Assembly: GCA_037903475.1 (NCBI GenBank)
Contig: JBAJFG010000054.1
Location: forward strand, 310,001-374,000
Direction of reading: 5' to 3'
Length of the DNA: 64,000 nt
DNA from: Ancylostoma caninum
Taxonomy: Eukaryota; Nematoda; Chromadorea; Rhabditida; Ancylostomatidae
Part shown: in pieces, positions 62,074 to 64,000 of the stretch
How the letters are laid out: each line of letters opens with the position of its first letter
Position numbering within the stretch: the stretch's first letter is position 1
Made by a program: the position numbers and the translations under genes
The notes under the pieces: model-generated
Told to the model about the DNA's origin: nothing
The model's input: the letters and a program-made list of their open reading frames with translations, nothing else
The model's database searches: none

Positions 62074-62872
62074 TCTGTCATATAAAGTAGAATGTATGTG
62101 TGTGTATGTATGTATGTTCCTTATAGAAATCGCGGAGGGTGAACCGATCGGGACCAAACTTTGCAAGCTTATTCCACATGGGCCGGCGGAGGTTTTAGGC
62201 TAACTTCATGCCAGGCATTATCGATTGATTTATCGATTTTATTGATTTTTCGGTATTTTCGCCCGAGAGTCGGTAGGGACAGGTCTACTGGGGTTTTTCA
62301 ATGCGCTGAACACGAATATGATAACCGTTTTGCACCAAATATCGATTTATCGATTTTATTGATTTTTCGATATTTTTGCCCGAGAGTCGGTAGGGACAGG
62401 TCTACTGGGGTTTGTCAATGCGCTGAACACTAATATGATAAACATTTTGCGCAGAATTTCGAATTATTGGTATGATTTTTCGGCATTTTCGTCCACGGGC
62501 CGGTGAAGACGTGTCTACTAGGATTTTCCTTTGGGCTGTACACGAATATGACAACTATTCTCCACGGATATATCGACTCAGTAACTCTTTTGCTCTCTCT
62601 CTGCTTTTGCAAAGGGACGGGGTAAGAATGTGTTCACTGGATCAATCGAGAACGCTAAACCCTAAGTACGAATATGGCAACTGCTTTCCATGAAATTGAC
62701 ACTGAAATAACAGTACTAACTTTTCGCTTACGGTTACATGAGCTTGCTAATATGTTTACCACCAAAACTATAGGCATCCGCAATGAATTTGTCGGCACTA
62801 GCAAATGTTCTCATTGGTGTGAAATTGCCGGGGTAGTAAAACACCCGAGCGAAGCCGGGTATACCGTCTAGT
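62074..62872 (+). mobile_element. Non-autonomous Helitron
   Basis: The right end has the Helitron signature. A short hairpin (ACCCG-agcgaagc-CGGGT, 62843-62860) is followed 7 bases later by CTAG with a T after it (62868-62872), matching the CTRR-T rule. The left end starts with TC at 62074 or 62078 and continues with a (TGTA)n-rich stretch, common at Helitron 5' ends. No Rep/helicase is encoded, and internal tandem repeats fill the middle. It inserted next to an AAAT tail. Confidence 0.75.
62227..62695 (+). repeat. Four degenerate 117-bp tandem copies inside the Helitron
   Basis: Copies begin near 62227, 62344, 62461 and 62578. The first two differ at few positions; the third and fourth are increasingly diverged. 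The cacgaatatg block recurs at 62311, 62428 (cactaatatg), 62541 and 62667, giving spacings of 117, 113 and 126. Confidence 0.85.
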
Positions 62873-63786
62873 CAAGAAATAAAAACACTAAATAGTAACA
62901 ATGGTTGTTTGAGAAATAGCAAAGATAAACTACTGAGAACAACTCACAAGTTTTATTTATTTTATAAGGTAACTTTGAAAAATCGGCGACCCATCCTCAA
63001 CGCTGTGGGGCGGGGCGCCCCTAGCCACCGTCACCCTGCGTCAGCCACCGAAAAAAATTATTTCACACAAGATCTCTTGGGTTCTGCAAAAGTTCGCTGA
63101 GTGCCCTGCGTTTTGTGCAAACTTCCCATGATATCCCACTACCCATTACGGCTCCGCGGATACCGATCGCTTCTGCCATGTTATGATTTAGCGGTGAATC
63201 TTGCGGATCTTTTCTTGTTATCTAGGTGGCTGCAAGCTGCAGTTGCACAAACATCTAACATTAAGTGGAAGTTACAGATTCCCTCCAGGATTTTATTGAT
63301 TCTGCAAGGTGCGTCAGAGATTCTGGCACACCATATATAATAATGTCACAATAGCTCACGTACTTCAACATATTAGCATTGTAACCACACTAAATGAGCT
63401 CACAACCAATATATTACAGGTTAGTCCAAAATTTCGGAAACAAGCGTGTGATGCGCATTTTCCGACTTATTTCGGGTTTAGGTTTTTGCATCCAATCTTT
63501 TGCTGTTCGTATGTTCAACTGTAGACCTTCCAAAACAATACCTGTCGTGATTTCCCGGCGTCACTCACGGAGTGGCTAGCAGACCCAGAACTAACGCATC
63601 GGCGGAGCAACTACCAGGAAACCCGCAACCTAATGCAGACGGGACATGTAACCCGCCAAGGCTGATAGCACGTTGGCTTGCGTCAGAATGCATGTATTCA
63701 CCTGCCACGTAACTCAAAGCACCACTGCAGTGGAGGCCGCTAAGCTACCAACCATATCAAACACCGCTGTTACCTCAGACAAACCC
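62873..63786. other. Spacer without recognisable gene
   Basis: No supported exon, RNA gene or transposon end is seen. Confidence 0.35.
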
Positions 63787-63980
63787 TCGCTGGGCGCGCG
63801 CGACAATCTCGCTGGGCGCGCAGGTAAGGCCCCGGCAGAAGCGAGATTGGGGCGCGCGCCCAGCGAGTTTGTCGCGCGCGCCGAGCGACCGAGATACAAG
63901 CGCGCGCCGAGCGAACTTGGAGCGCGCACCTTGCGAGTTTGTCGCGCGCGCCTTGCGAGATCGGCGCGCGCGCCCAGCGA
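63787..63980. repeat. GC-rich 22-bp minisatellite with an inverted left block
   Basis: Direct units begin with gcga at 63841, 63863, 63885 (26 bp), 63911, 63933 and 63955, and a last gcga lies at 63977. The consensus is GCGAGTTTGTCGCGCGCGCC plus two variable bases (CA, GA or TT). Two units in opposite orientation lie at about 63787-63822. Long open frames across the block follow from its stop-free repeat and are not genes. Confidence 0.9.
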
Positions 63981-64000
63981 TGATGTCACAACCGGTCAAT

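Noticed and set aside
63714..63999. Ala/Arg-rich proteins at the right edge
   Set aside because: They arise from the GC-rich 22-bp minisatellite, which lacks stop codons in these frames.

Overview
The window is animal nuclear DNA, most probably from a clade V (strongylid or hookworm-like) nematode. This is inferred from multi-exon genes with gt(a/g)ag donors and short (t)ttcag acceptors, coding starts preceded by trans-splice-like acceptors, AT-rich spacers, and a mix of CR1-like retroelements, mariner and Helitron relics and foldback elements. No marker gene proves the species. Gene density is low. I can build three convincing protein-coding genes by joining exons whose phases agree, plus one doubtful small gene and one retroelement open reading frame.

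Layout: (1) 1-4,730: a CR1/jockey-like reverse-transcriptase element on the minus strand, truncated at its 5' end and flanked by two apparently identical 932-bp direct repeats. (2) 4,730-11,890: spacer with a 557-bp uninterrupted (GA)n array and several inverted-repeat (foldback) elements. (3) 11,894-24,615, plus strand: an 8-exon rhodopsin-type GPCR of 344 residues with introns of 3.8, 6.1 and 1.3 kb. (4) 24,616-38,900: gene-poor, with a palindromic 20-bp repeat cluster, two hairpin elements, a retroelement 3' tail with (TAAA)n, and a mariner-derived MITE keeping a piece of transposase. (5) 38,910-44,390, minus strand: an 11-exon RING plus B-box protein of 546 residues. (6) 44,400-56,900: gene-poor, with a GC-richer stretch near 45.3-45.8 kb, compact hairpins, a long inverted repeat at 49.3-49.75 kb and a possible small minus-strand gene near 53 kb. 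(7) 56,913-60,302, minus strand: a 6-exon four-transmembrane protein of 194 residues. (8) 60,303-64,000: repeat-dense, with a strong hairpin, a second mariner relic, a second (AAAT)n-tailed retroelement end, a non-autonomous Helitron with internal 117-bp tandem copies, and a GC-rich 22-bp minisatellite.

The genes do not form an operon or pathway. The GPCR is probably a cell-surface receptor for an unknown ligand, the RING/B-box protein a probable ubiquitin ligase, and the tetraspan protein a membrane protein of unknown role. The most unusual items are the retroelement bracketed by 932-bp repeats, the palindromic 20-bp repeat cluster at 25.6-25.9 kb, the inverted GC-rich minisatellite at the right edge, and the number of independent foldback elements. 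All exon joins were made by eye from reading frame and splice consensus; no homology search or transcript data were available.
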